Source: Oasisia sp. SBJ-2009
Lineage: Eukaryota; Annelida; Polychaeta; Sabellida; Siboglinidae
Direction: 5' to 3'
Assembly (NCBI GenBank): GCA_964017155.1
Contig: OZ024855.1
Coordinates: 54,656,785 to 54,720,784 of the forward strand
Length of the DNA: 64,000 nt
Shown: positions 36,356-47,219 of the stretch, one piece after another
How positions within the stretch are numbered: position 1 is the stretch's first letter
Layout of the letters: each line of letters starts with the position of its first letter
The notes under the pieces: model-generated
Seen by the model: the letters and a program-made list of their open reading frames with translations, nothing else
Database searches by the model: none
What the model was told of the DNA's origin: nothing
Translations under genes and position numbers: made by a program

Positions 36356-37201
36356 TAGTTATCTTGCTTACAGTAGGTTTTAAAGGCAGTTTAGCAGCCT
36401 TGTGTCACATTTTATTCATACTCAGATGAACGTTTTTTGGTCAAACAGATAAAACAATTTAAATCAATGTATACCTTGTTTTGAATGTGGGCAGTCAATA
36501 TGTAAGGAGCAATGAGGATACTACTTTGTGACACATTTGACAATTACAACCCTTAGTATCTGTAGCAACTGCAGTTACTACATATAATGCCTTCATCTGC
36601 CACCGTTTTCAGTTTCTATCCAGCTGGAATATTTCCATCTGTAGAAGTTTTGTTTTGGAGGTAAGTGATAGACGACTGATTGATTTATATAATGGCTGGG
36701 ACCTGATCTTTGAAACAAACTAGCTACGTCTATAAAGTGATGAGTTGTTGTTAACTGGTTTACATGGCTACATTATTATTAAATATACCAAACCTGATAC
36801 CAACTTGTTGTAATATCTGGGGCCACACCTTTTACAGAAACTAGGAACATTCCAAAATATTTCCATATGTATCAGTCCCACTAATACAGTCACCTAATTA
36901 GTCAAATCGCTTTTATCCATTCCCAAGCAAGATCTTAACAGGAAAGATCTTTATCCAGTCCCAAGCAAGATGTTAACAGGAAGGATATTTGATATGATTT
37001 ATGATGAAACAATAACAATATTCAAGTACATCACAGAAAGATAACCACAGCTTTTTACATACCTTTATCGAGAGGTGTGTAACCATGGTAACGACACCAC
37101 ATCATGACTTCCCGAGTTGTCCACAATGCTTGACCTTTGAACTCTGTCTGTCCGTCGAGTGCGGCCATGACAGCTTGCCGCACGAGTCGAGAACGGAGCC
37201 A
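32431..37201 (-). CDS. C-terminal four coding exons of an unassigned gene
   Basis: On the - strand the exons, in order of transcription, are 37201-37063, 36114-35962, 35577-35465 and 32502-32431. All have AG acceptors (tgttttcag, ccacacag, cgacatacag, ttttttcag) and GT donors (GTATGT, GTACGA, GTACTT). Phases run 0/1, 1/1, 1/0, 0, giving 158 codons and a TAA at 32431-32433. The first exon encodes LWTTREVMMWCRYHGYTPLD, the second RTLHRVSRRHVGPRKCDSY, the third a Ser/Thr/Pro-rich linker, and the last two join as FIHQMAQQAVKTFAEHLLRA, a helical segment that could be part of a histone fold. A YEATS2-like C-terminus is a guess only. Exons 5' of 37201 were not found. Several TTTATT motifs (AATAAA on this strand) lie between 32160 and 32290. 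Confidence 0.72.
33474..34210 (+). repeat. 23-bp minisatellite, about 32 units, open in all three forward frames
   Basis: The unit is GTGGACACCAATCTACAAC plus AAAA, with variants at the first base (G/A), GACGCC and ATGGTCACC. Because 23 is not a multiple of 3, each frame passes through all three phases and encodes the same 23-residue period (DTNLQQKWTPIYNKSGHQST...). None contains a stop, so frames of about 300 codons arise. There is no sign that it is a gene: start context, flanks and composition are not coding-like. Confidence 0.97.
34271..34364. repeat. Inverted repeat made of minisatellite units
   Basis: 34281-34308 pairs with 34327-34354 with two mismatches, and pairing extends outward to about 34271 and 34364. 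The left arm is minisatellite sequence in reverse orientation (TTGTAGATTGGTGTC). The centre has two copies of AACCAATTGGTGTC-like sequence. Confidence 0.88.
34537..34850 (-). mobile_element. tRNA-derived SINE, copy 3, reverse orientation
   Basis: Starts with the tail TATATAGCGCAATATACAAT, then GTGCTTTACACTTCACTCCC, ACTTCTCTGGGAAGCA, TATCCACCACTGTCTACAGT and a degenerate B box complement (GATTTGAACAC). Confidence 0.88.
35465..35577 (-). CDS. Minus-strand gene, exon n-1
   Basis: The acceptor is tcgacatacag and the donor is CAACAG|GTACTT, phase 1 to phase 0. It starts EEKRGKSTSPTPP and ends AEVKFIHQMAQQ. The linker is low in complexity, but the frame fits both neighbours. Confidence 0.7.
35962..36114 (-). 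CDS. Minus-strand gene, exon n-2
   Basis: The acceptor is aaccacacag and the donor is ATTG|GTACGA, phase 1 to phase 1. It encodes a basic segment with Cys and His (KCDSYTHCRDLQQLIDG) followed by an acidic tail (DEPDIDVEDI). Confidence 0.7.
36115..37062 (-). other. Intron of the minus-strand gene
   Basis: (AT)n at 36301-36350 and a 2-copy direct repeat of about 47 bp (TTATCCATTCCCAAGCAAGA...) at 36914-36988. Nothing else. Confidence 0.6.
37063..37201 (-). CDS. Minus-strand gene, exon n-3
   Basis: The acceptor is tatgttttcag and the donor is AAAG|GTATGT. It enters in phase 0 and leaves in phase 1. The 46 codons begin WLRSRLVRQAVMAALDG and include REVMMWCRYHGYTPLDK. This is the most conserved-looking segment of the gene. 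Confidence 0.7.
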
Positions 37202-37857
37202 CTGAAAACATAAAGAAAACATCTTATACAAAAGTATTTAGAAAGAAGCCAGTTCTTCCATGCAACAGTCACTAAATCACAAACTAAAATTTCACTAAAG
37301 ATAAACATCATCATGGCCATATTGTAAAAGTTCACACTGAACCAATTGCAAAATATTAAAAACGCCACAGGGAAATTGTTTATTTTTAAAGCTGCACAGA
37401 AAAAATATTAAAAGTCCTCAAATCCACCCTTTCACACCCGTCCTTTCAAATTCATTTATCCAAAAAAAACAGCCTTTCTCAGAAACGAATGTAACATGTC
37501 AGCTCATTTGTGAAATGATTTTGTGATGTTTCAGTTGAATCACCTGACAAATCACGAAATTATATAATATCGGGTCAATTCAAAGAATAGTTCTCAGTCA
37601 AGTCTGTGAATGTGAGATATCACTTTGCATATTTCTGCTTCTTGCTTTCTCAACAAATCCAACAAGTACCTGACAGGTTCATTGCTTCGTAGCTTAATTG
37701 TCAGTATGACAACAGCAAATTATCAGATGTACCTAGTAATGACCAACATGTTGATTTGTTCGACCAGTTAAATGAAATTAAGTACTTTTTCTTAAACTAA
37801 CTACGGATATTACTTTTCAAACATTTTAACACATTACATATCAGCACAGCTTTATGC

Positions 37858-38085
37858 AGAGACCCGTCCATCCATCTACTGTTGTGGACGGTTAGAAATG
37901 TGGGTGGACGGGTAAGAAAATGGAGCAAAAAAGTCTTCCCAAACCATAGATATTGTCAGTTTTGCCTTAAAAGTGAGTGTAAATGGTGTCACATGTGTGT
38001 TAGTAACTTAGTAGTCCATTTCAAGTCATCAGACACATTTAAAGTTGATAAACTGGCTTAACGGTTGACATCCATCTGTCTACCA
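37858..38085 (-). repeat. Unclassified dispersed repeat, reverse copy
   Basis: Its reverse complement reads ACACCATTTACACTCACTT, AACTGACAATATCTATGG, TTACCCGTCCACCCAC, CTCTGCATAAAGC. The same order of motifs is found at 48830-48960 and 50735-50910. Confidence 0.75.
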
Positions 38086-38599
38086 TGACATGTGTGACTG
38101 GCAAACATTTAGTCCTGCATAAAGCCCTGCATATGAGGACACTAAAGCAACAGATCGACGCTGGTGGAGGCCACTACAACAGTTGTTTTCTAAAAGTGAG
38201 CTACAAGGAGATGCCCAACGTACACAACAGTTCACACTCGCAGCCTGTACATCACCAGGAAAAGTGACAGGTAACTCACTCACTGTGCCACGGCGGCAAT
38301 AGACAAGACAGACTGAATGCAAGATGGCTGCCGTAAATTAGGATGCTCCGAGTGGGTAGTAAATAAGGGACTGAAGGCAGGGATAAAGGGCAGAGTGACT
38401 GATAATGCCGGCTCATCAGGGCAAGTGCCCAGTGGACTGCACTTCCTGTCATGTACGAAGCTCGGCGCGGGGAAACGAAGCATTCTGGTGGCATTTTTAA
38501 AATTTAAATTAAATAATTTTACAATTTTAATTAAATAAAAACCTTGTGAAGGTGGCACTTGTATTATTTATAAAAAATACAATGTAAAACTATTCAGAC

Positions 38600-38985
38600 A
38601 AGAATTATTAAATTACTGATTGCTATCAATATGATAGGCAACACCCCTACTGATATGTAGCATCCCTGTCAATAAGCAATATCAGTATCAGTATGCAGTA
38701 TCGCTATCAATATGTAACATCCATTATGATAGATAACATCCCTATTGATATGCAGCATCTGTGCTGATATGTAACATGGCTATCAATACATAGCATCCAA
38801 TGCCATTATGACTGGCAACAATATGAAATATCACTGTCAATATGTAATATCTCTATTAATATGCAACATTGTTATCAAGGTGTATCAGTCATATCAAAAT
38901 GTGTCATTTCAATCCATATGTAGCATCCCTAGAACATGTAGTATCCCTATCAGTATAATAACATCCTATCAACATGTAGCCCACC
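38600..38985. repeat. Degenerate ~20-bp tandem repeat
   Basis: Units such as ATATGTAACATCCCTATCA and ATATGCAGCATC repeat with heavy drift across almost 400 bp. Confidence 0.75.
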
Positions 38986-39304
38986 AAACATCAGGCAAAT
39001 TCCTGTTATGTACAACAGCATACTATTTCCAGCAGATTGGGGAGAAATAAAAGTGTGGGAGGGGGCTACACTATCAGCCCAGAGCCAGGGAAGAACTGCC
39101 CTGCCCAGGGGGCAGAGATTGGGTCTTGTCATCAACATGTTCTGGACTAATTCTCCCTGGTGCAAAGTAATTAGGGCCTTGTAGATGAGGGATAACATCA
39201 GGAGATTAGCTGGCTGTGTGTGTCTGATACCTGGGCTGGGCACACAGCTGTGACTACAGCAGTAAATGCTGTGTCACTGGCTCAGCATTCACACAATGGG
39301 AAAT

Positions 39305-39459
<155 letters not shown>

Positions 39460-39515
39460 ATGTGTGTGTGTCAAGTGATGGAAGCAGTCTTTGTCGCTTC
39501 GCGACCGACAGCATG

Positions 39516-39517
<2 letters not shown>

Positions 39518-39585
<68 letters not shown>

Positions 39586-39650
39586 ATGTGTGCATGTGTG
39601 CGTGCATGCATGCGTGTACATGTGTGTGTTTGCGTGCATGCATGCCTGCA
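39518..39650. repeat. (GT)n and GTGCAT-rich tract
   Basis: Pure GT to about 39584, then GTGC/ATGC variants. Confidence 0.97.
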
Positions 39651-40029
39651 CAAATGCACACTGTATATACCAGGTAGTTGTATATTAACAATTTCCCCAT
39701 ACAAAGTTCAGGGTTCATTTACAAACCTTCAGAAGAAACATAGCATCTTATTAAAAAAATCCCCAATGGGTTTATACTCGTTATATGGTTCGCTTTAGAC
39801 ACTAGAAAATTGTAAATAATTATTGCCTGCTGTAAAATGTTACCCTTATTTTCTGCAATATTTCTGAGGATTGTGTGTTATTAACCATTAACTTTTAGGC
39901 AATGAAAGGCTCATTACAGTTGGTCCTTGAGCGTCTGCAAACATCCATCAAGTTGGACAACACAGCACACAAGGAACCATCTCTGAACCAGTTGGCACAT
40001 GTCATACTGGCTCATAATTGGTACCGCTC

Positions 40030-40320
40030 CACCAGTACATGTTTTCATGTGTATTCACGTGAATACACGTGTTCTGCCTGTTGTCACGAGTTTAGAACGA
40101 GTTTGACACGAGTCGTACTGGGTCAGAACTGATACGGTTTCACTTGCACGTGTCATCACATGAAAAACTCGTGATTTCACGGTAACCACCAAATTTGTTC
40201 ACAGAATCCGGTGAATTCACGTACGGAAACACGTGAATTGAGCCAGTTGAACTCGTGAATTCACTTACAGAACATGTGAAATCACGGGTCGTTGTTTGCT
40301 GGGAACACGTGGAAGTGGCA
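40030..40320. repeat. Cluster of CACGTG / GTGAATTCAC palindromic motifs
   Basis: Includes a perfect 20-bp palindrome, GTGTATTCACGTGAATACAC (40049-40068), and several copies of GTGAATTCAC, CACGTGAA, ACTCGTGA and ATTTCACG on both strands. Confidence 0.8.
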
Positions 40321-40639
40321 CACTTTTGGAATCTTCTCAGTTATGTAATTTATGATGATGGATTCTTAGTGAATCTACTGTGCACTAGATGTATTCTGTA
40401 TATATAGCATTCTACTGCAAATTTTTGAATGAGCTTTGTGTGTAAAATATCGACTGACATAAAGTCCAAAGATACATGATGTATGAAAACACACCCAGAC
40501 AGATCATCTTCAGTTTCTTGTGGTTAACTAAAACAGCAATTAGTGCTGTTAGATGTGGAATTCAATTTATTTATGTTAAGAAATGAAGTACATAAATTTA
40601 CTACCTGGTAGTGAAAAACTCAGTGCACCCTAGTCTCAA

Positions 40640-41055
40640 TTAACTCACTTGTTCAACTGCGTAACTTTGCCGAGAAGACAGTCTGGTCACTTAGCCGGCT
40701 TTTGAATGTTATCTGTGTGAGGGGCTAAAAACTTCTGTCACCTCACGGAGCTTGGGTAATCGAGGGTAATCCTGCCATAATTTCTGCTTCATAAGCAACT
40801 GCAACTTTGTATTTCTGTTTATTTTAGGGTGAATATAAGCTTAATGCAGAATATTTATAATATTATAATAATATCTTATATAAGTAGGTCCATATTTTAG
40901 TTTTTATTTCATAGTTGGCCTGAGAACCAATTAGCATTCTGAGGTAAGACTTCCCTGATGGCAACATTGGCAGAGCATTAATGTCCCAGGCGGATATGAG
41001 GGGCTAAGACGTGGTGTCACCTCACACAGCCTGGGTAACCAAGGCTAGGTGCATT
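40640..41055. repeat. Unclassified dispersed repeat, copy B
   Basis: Same layout as 18903-19520: GCCGAGAAGACAGTCTGG, CACCTCACGGAGCTTGGGTA, an A+T-rich middle, GGCCTGAGAACCAATTAGC, GTCCCAGGCGGA, CACCTCACACAGCCTGGGTA. Confidence 0.82.
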
Positions 41056-41369
41056 CATATTTTGATCAGAACATATGAATTTACGTAAGTTCGCAAGGGC
41101 TATGTGTCATTCACTCTTACAAGTCAAAGGTCGTAGCTGTGCTACTAACCCTGGTCAATTGTCTCCATAAAGCTGAGGAGTGAGAGGAGATTAATTATAC
41201 AATACAACTGACTTCGCCAGTCGCTACTGTGTCAACCGTGGGAACAGCACAAACACCAGCCTCATTTTGAAGACGGATACACGACTGGCAGAAATCTCAC
41301 TATAATGGCCCTTTCACATCTTAAACATTGCGTGTCACATGTGCAGTGTGTGGCTGAAATCACACACAA

Positions 41370-41374
41370 AATAT

Positions 41375-41417
<43 letters not shown>

Positions 41418-41462
41418 TGTATATATATATAGATACATATATACACTGCATATATATATAAT

Positions 41463-41506
<44 letters not shown>
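41370..41506. repeat. (AT)n-rich block
   Basis: Several AT runs with CACA and AGATAC interruptions. Confidence 0.95.
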
Positions 41507-41509
<3 letters not shown>

Positions 41510-42069
41510 CATGGCCAACCCCATTCCTCATGGGTGATTTCTTTAGCTGACGGTAAAGGAGGAGGTTTTGAAAGGGATGAAACGAGAAGGCTGGCATTGA
41601 CACAGTCAGCCCAGGCAATAGAGGCTGGGTGAGTACAAAAGACAACGGTGACCGTTAGTCTCTGAAGCCTGATTCACTGTGGCAGCTAAGTGTGCTATGA
41701 AAACAGGTGCAGATGTCGTACACACAAACACATGTGTGCACGCACACACGCACGCACACACGCATGCACTTCTGGGGAATTCCACCCAGATCACCCTTCC
41801 ACCTCCGCCCCTGGTGTGACAGGTCAGGGCAGAATCTACCATTAACTTAATATGTTTGTATCGGCCTCAGGTGAGTGAGGTACGTCAGTCTGCCACCAGG
41901 TGACAGTCAGGTGATGCTTGGGTCACTGAGAAGGAAGATGAAACGTCAGGCTCCAGTGGCAGCTGCCACACAACCATGGCTGGAGCGTGATGTATTCCCT
42001 GTCCCCAATCGAAGTATGATCACTATTATGTCTCTCCTACCCTGTTTATGTGATTTACTCCCTCATACA

Positions 42070-42382
42070 CCCCTCCCTCCCTCCCTCCCTCCCTCCCTCC
42101 CTCCCTCCCTCCCTCCCTCCCTCCCTCCCTCCCTCCCTCCCTCCCTCCCTCCCTCCCTCCCTCCCTCCCTCCCTCCCTCCCTCCCTCCCTCCCTCCCTCC
42201 CTCCCTCCCTCCCTCCCTCCCTCCCTCCCTCCCTCCCTCCCTCCCTCCCTCCCTCCCTCCCTCCCTCCCTCCCTCCCTCCCTCCCTCCCTCCCTCCCTCC
42301 CTCCCTCCCTCCCTCCCTCCCTCCCTCCCTCCCTCCCTCCCTCCCTCCCTCCCTCCCTCCCTCCCTCCCACCCTCCCTCCCA
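42070..42382. repeat. (CCCT)n array, about 75 units
   Basis: Almost perfect tetranucleotide array. Frames encode only Pro-Ser-Leu or, on the other strand, Gly-Arg-Glu repeats. Confidence 0.98.
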
Positions 42383-42970
42383 ATATCATCCATCCACTCC
42401 ACTGAGAACACACGCAGAGTACGAAATTAACAGGCTTTTGTATAGCATGGCTGGAACATTCCAGAGAATGTTAGAATGAACACATCTATCTGGAGTGAAG
42501 CACAATCTAATAAGTGACTGAATAAACCGCTGTGCGATCATACCTTCACTTTTTGAAACAGCTGTTCATCCTATAATTAAGATTACACCTGTTTACGCAT
42601 CCACCACTGGGGATAACCAAGCGCACCCAGATGTAATATCGCAATCGGCACCACGTAACTTTTTCACGTAGAAATTAATTAATACGTACTGCGAGACCCG
42701 ATTCCCGCATTATTACGTTGTTTCTGCATGTTTATCAGTTCGTGCTGACGGCAGGCGTGGAGGACGGAGGAATGGGCAAAAACACACCGAGACACGAGAG
42801 GAAGATCACTCAAGTGAAAAACTTGCTCCGCCATGTGTGAGACAGCTGGCCACGGAAATGTTAATCAACAACACCCACATTAAACACTTCGCTGGTCACC
42901 ACGCCTCGCAAACCCATCTACAGCCCTACAATACACACGCCAGCTGGTCATAACTAATCACTTTTCCAGC
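42383..42970. other. Intergenic, no gene seen
   Basis: No exon or element recognised. Confidence 0.55.
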
Positions 42971-42974
42971 GCCA

Positions 42975-43400
42975 ATTTTCGATACATCTTAATGAGATCT
43001 TCTTCTTTGCCTTTTCCCACAAGGTGGGGTCAGTGGCCTGAATTCTTGATATCCAGACTGTTCTGTCCTGGGCATCCTCCGGGGTGATCCACAGTGCCTG
43101 CATGTCCCTTCAGATGCCATCCATCCATCTCCTTCTTGGTCTTTTTCCTGGCACTCTCATGTCACCAACTGCTCTCACTTCGTTGTTTTCTTCCATTCTC
43201 TGCATGTGTCCATACCAGCGTAGTCTCATTTCTCTGACTTTCTATTGTATGCTATTCACTCCTAGCTCCTTTCTGATGTCCACACTTTACTTTGTGTCTC
43301 AGTGTTACACCTTTAATTCTTCTCAACATCCTCATCTCTGTTTTCTCGAGACTCTGTTCCTCCTTCTTTCTAACTTGTTTTTATCACAGAGGGTGTATGG
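42975..43400 (-). mobile_element. LINE relic, RTE-like ORF2 C-terminal part
   Basis: On the - strand it encodes RMLRRIKGVTLRHKVKC, then in another frame [38 protein letters not shown], a stop, and RDMQALWITPEDAQDRTVW. The RWYGH(M/V).RM and [13 protein letters not shown] motifs are standard for the ends of RTE-like endonuclease-reverse transcriptases. Broken by frameshifts and stops. Confidence 0.87.
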
Positions 43401-43690
43401 CAATATTTCTTATACGGTCTGGGTATACAGGAATCATCTATCATACAGGGTGTCTTAATATAGAATCATGAAAACATAAAGTTTGTTTTATTAATAACAG
43501 TACTAATACTGACAATGATATTAATAACACATTATCATGTTCTATCACACATTACCAGGGGTACTTATTTTCTAACACATAAAATTGTAATAACCATTAC
43601 TGAAAACCTATAATGAAATGTCAAACACATGTTACAATTTCATATCTTATTAACATTTCTGCTCTAAGGCAACTGTCATGGTCATCATTG

Positions 43691-43969
43691 TTAAAAGTTG
43701 AACCACACAGTTAGCTTCGATAATACACGTATATCAAATAGATACATTTGGAATATGCATAATTTTACAGTGACCATGTGATCAGCTGATAATCTGTTCC
43801 ATTCGTTTACTGTTCTTTGTAAAAATGAGAATTTTCTAATAAAAATATAATCTAGTCTACACTGCTTCTTTGCTAATTTAACTCCATGTCCTCTAGTCCT
43901 TCTCTCTTCTTTGACCAAGACAAGACAAGGACGAAGACAGAAAACACGGAAGTGGAAGAAAAGAAACAA
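43691..43969 (-). mobile_element. LINE ORF2 C-terminal remnant
   Basis: The minus frame encodes RRTRGHGVKLAKKQCRLDYI, FSFLQRTVNEWNRLSADHMV and a final F...LFDIRVL. This matches the RGH..KL.K..CR.D.RK..F..R..NEWN.L block at the end of many LINE ORF2 proteins. A different family from the RTE-like remnant beside it. Confidence 0.85.
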
Positions 43970-44986
43970 TATAAGAACTAACAGACGAAGTTAGTGATGA
44001 TAACAATCAGATGAGAATGACTGAACGACATGAAAGAAACAAGGAGAATTCTGTAGTAGCAGCGAGTTGAGTAGAAAGAAGACATGAGTTATGATGGACA
44101 CGCATGACCTGAGACTGACGATGTCGTTGGCCCAGACACTCAGTTTAGGAGACAGTTTGTTTGCTGCAGCAGCTACTGACTCCCTCCATCTAACTACAGT
44201 ATTACATCTCACTCTCGGTGCCAAACTCAATCTTTATAGCACATTGGCAGCAGCTCTGTCGCTAAACACATGTTGCATTTGCTTCCTTCATTGATACATT
44301 TTCCGGTGATCTCATCCACATAAGTAACCATTTTTAACTATTTATATTAACTGATTGATACCGATATGTTTTATTGATACATTTGTTGGATTAGTTAATA
44401 AATATACAAATAGATAATTAAAATGCCTACACATTAGCAGTGATTAAACAACCTCTAAAAGGTTGACTTAAATAGTACTAAAATGTAATCAATATTTATA
44501 TGTGTAAATAAGCTAATACAAGAAAATGTATGATTGCTGGATATCTGGTGATATACTGAAAGTATCCATTGATCAGTTAATGTAGTTACTGTTACGAACA
44601 TGATAGAAACATTACATTTTCAACCTAGGCTTTACCACACACCTACTGCTGCAAAGTCAAGATTCTGCAATCTTGTTTTACACCTGCAGATGAGCAATTC
44701 CACGATGATCGCAGATGACCTTTCGGAAACTGATAACTTTCCTAAATCCATCAATTCCTGCTCTGCAACACTTGCTCACAAGATGCTGATTTCACGCGTG
44801 GCCGACCTCGCTGTACACAACCACAGGGCTGTTGATACAAGCAGCAGCATGGATGAGTGAGATAGTCATAGCTCCTGGACCATACAAACTACTTACACAG
44901 TTCACCATGCAGCCAGCAGCAACAAATACCTGTTAGCCGTATCTGTTGGCAGACTGACTAGAACATTCACATAAAGGCAAAGGCAA
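43970..44986. other. Intergenic, no gene called
   Basis: An open minus frame at 44091-44225 (ESVAAAANKLSPKLSVWAND) looks mildly coding-like but lacks convincing splice sites. Otherwise A+T-rich. Confidence 0.5.
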
Positions 44987-45301
44987 GTTCTTATATAGCG
45001 CAGTATCCAGTCCTCAGGACCACTGAAAGCGCTTTACACTTTACTTCCCTGACAGACCTGTTCACTCAGACACCATCTCGACTTCTCTGGGAAGCATCCA
45101 GCCATATGCCACAATTAATGCACGAAGGCTGTTTGTACACATATCCACCACTGTCTATAGCCAGGTACTCATTTCTAAAGCTGAGTGAACTGGAGCAATG
45201 TAGACTGAAAAACCTTGCCCAAGGTTTTAACACCGCAGCCAGGATTTGAACCCGGGAGAGTCGAGAGTCCGAAGCTCTACCTCTGAGCCATTGCACTATA
45301 C
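44987..45301 (-). mobile_element. tRNA-derived SINE, near full-length, reverse orientation
   Basis: Best copy in the window. Read on the - strand it has an A box (TGGCTCAGAGG), a B box (GGTTCAAATCC), a conserved central body (AATGAGTACCTGGCTATAGA, AGCCTTCGTGCATTAATTG), CTTCCCAGAGAAGTCGAGAT, and the tail TGAGGACTGGATACTGCGCT then ATATAAGAA. The tRNA-like head and the intact pol III boxes suggest it is relatively young. Confidence 0.93.
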
Positions 45302-45685
45302 GTAATTTAAGCATTGTCACAAAATCTATTTTAACTGGGTAAAGAAATACCAGCAGATGTAACATGATGAACATTTATGAAGAAAATAATAAACAATTAT
45401 TTCTATGAAATGTCCTGTTCTCCATGTTTGTTCGTTTCTATTTTGCCAAAACTTAGTTATTGGGAAAATATATTTTAAAATGTTCCCCATCACTTCGCTG
45501 CCAAAACCAACTGAATTCTCTCTTCCGTAGACTTAATACACAGCTTTGAACATTTTGTTGAAAATTGCACTTTATAGAAATTAATATTATTATTACTGAC
45601 ATGTGCATTATGGTCAATATAAATTTCAAAAATCTGAGCATTATACAAACTACACTGTATGCTGTTTTTATTGTTGATTATTTTT

Positions 45686-45880
45686 ATGCTAAAATATCCT
45701 TTGTTTATTATTTGTGATGCTAAAATATCCTTTGTTTATTATTTGAGATGGTAAAATATCCTTTGTTTATTATTTGTGATGCTAAAATATCCTTTGTTTA
45801 ATATTTGTAATGCTAAAAATATCCTTTATTTTTCATTTGTGATGCTAAAATATCCTTTGTTTATTATTTGTTTTACTAAA
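45686..45880. repeat. 31-bp tandem array, about 6 units
   Basis: The unit is GCTAAAATATCCTTTGTTTA plus TTATTTGTGAT, with small changes. On the - strand most units contain AATAAA. The last unit overlaps the stop codon of the candidate exon at 45876. Confidence 0.93.
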
Positions 45881-46052
45881 ACATCCTTGAAAATGAGTCA
45901 TCGTCATCAGCGTTCCATTCGTATGACGCCAACTGAGAAGTGAAATAATGACCTGTCCCTGGCGGTGGTGGGAGGTCAGGGAGGGGAGGGTAATGAGGGT
46001 GAAGACGGATGTACTTGTCTGTTGATGAAGCTGCACTCTGGACGACTTGAGA
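45876..46052 (-). CDS. Candidate terminal exon, proline-rich end
   Basis: Minus-strand frame with a plausible acceptor (gcttcatcaacag). It encodes KYIRLHPHYPPLPDLPPPPG and then LASYEWNADDDDSFSRMF before TAG at 45876-45878. The sequence is not low-complexity repeat and looks like a real C-terminus. Directly downstream on this strand, a 31-bp tandem array supplies an AATAAA in most units. The frame stays open further upstream to 46208, partly through a CTGT repeat. In another frame, a segment at about 46267-46187 (ALTVTPGNGRLDIGPKTS) may be a second exon. I found no clean donor linking them. Confidence 0.3.
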   Translation of the reverse strand, partial: SQVVQSAASSTDKYIRLHPHYPPLPDLPPPPGTGHYFTSQLASYEWNADDDDSFSRMF

Positions 46053-46319
46053 CAGAGCCACTTGGCACCATGAGGATGATGTACAACATACAGTAACACA
46101 TGCCCCACCAGTGACAGACAGACAGACAGACAGGCTGTGAGGGGGGCGGGTGTGTAGCAGGACTTGTGTCTGTGTGAGAACGCATCTTGTGGGCAGTCTC
46201 AGGCACAATTATAGACGTCTTGGGGCCTATGTCCAGTCTGCCATTGCCAGGAGTGACCGTCAGGGCCCTGTGTGGGTTGTATGTATATTGCTCAATACGA
46301 ATATTGATTTCAGGTAACA

Positions 46320-46416
46320 AAAGACATATATACACTGTATATACGAATATATATATATACATATATATAATATATAATACATACAAATATTTATTTCAGG
46401 TAATAAAAAATATACA

Positions 46417-46457
<41 letters not shown>

Positions 46458-46560
46458 TATAATATACAAATATTTATTTCAAGTAATAAAAAAACACTGT
46501 ATATATAAATATACATACAGTCTGTAGATACACTATATATGTATATATATATATATATAC
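46320..46560. repeat. AT-rich direct repeats
   Basis: ATACAAATATTTATTTCAGG/AAGTAATAAAAAA followed by an ATACACTGTATATA block occurs about three times, with (AT)n at 46419-46453. Confidence 0.8.
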
Positions 46561-46571
46561 TCCTAAAGGCA

Positions 46572-47219
46572 GCTTATGTCGACCGATTATGCATATAGGA
46601 CCGGCTTATGTAGACCCCTGTTTTATGTAGACCAAACCTGGTCTACATAAAGATTCGATGTGTTAGTTCACAACTAACACCATTGAATTGATCAGTAGCA
46701 TTGCTTGTGCACACAGTTCATATGACAGTGAAGTACACTGTACTGTGCGTAACTAATTGTTAAATGAACAACATCTTAAGTGATTTTGAGCATGTTTTCT
46801 CCAGCGCCGTGCATATTTTTGAGTATATTGTGTGCCGGGTTATGTGTACCGGCACAAAGTTCTTATCAATCTATATTTATGGTATATATCGAACGAAGGG
46901 TTGGAGTTTCGTGCTCAGTGTATGATATGCTTCATACTGATGCAAAAGGCTATATTATTATGTGTAAATTAGTAAAACTTGCATTTTGTCTTTGTTGCGG
47001 ACTGATAGATCCCTCGAATGCTGGTGTTGCCGTTGGTATTCGGCAATTTATTTTACAGCATTCACTAAATTGTTAAATTTACTGCATAAACATGTATCAT
47101 AACATAGCTAGATTTGGCGTCTCCCGCAAAAAGGCTAACTAAATATATGCAGCTTCCGGCGTTGCTCCGGTCTACATAAATCGGCATCTATGCATTACGC
47201 GGTTTTATGTAGACCGATT

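Noticed and set aside
42050..42430. Pro-Ser-Leu or Gly-Arg-Glu repeat frames of about 120 codons
   Set aside because: Pure product of the (CCCT)n array. Flanking residues are not gene-like.
44091..44230. Exon encoding ESVAAAANKLSPKLSVWAND on the - strand
   Set aside because: Plausible residues, but the possible acceptor and donor are weak and it cannot be phased with any neighbour.
45241..45301. A tRNA gene on the - strand
   Set aside because: A and B boxes are present, but the sequence continues into the shared SINE body and does not fold as a complete tRNA.
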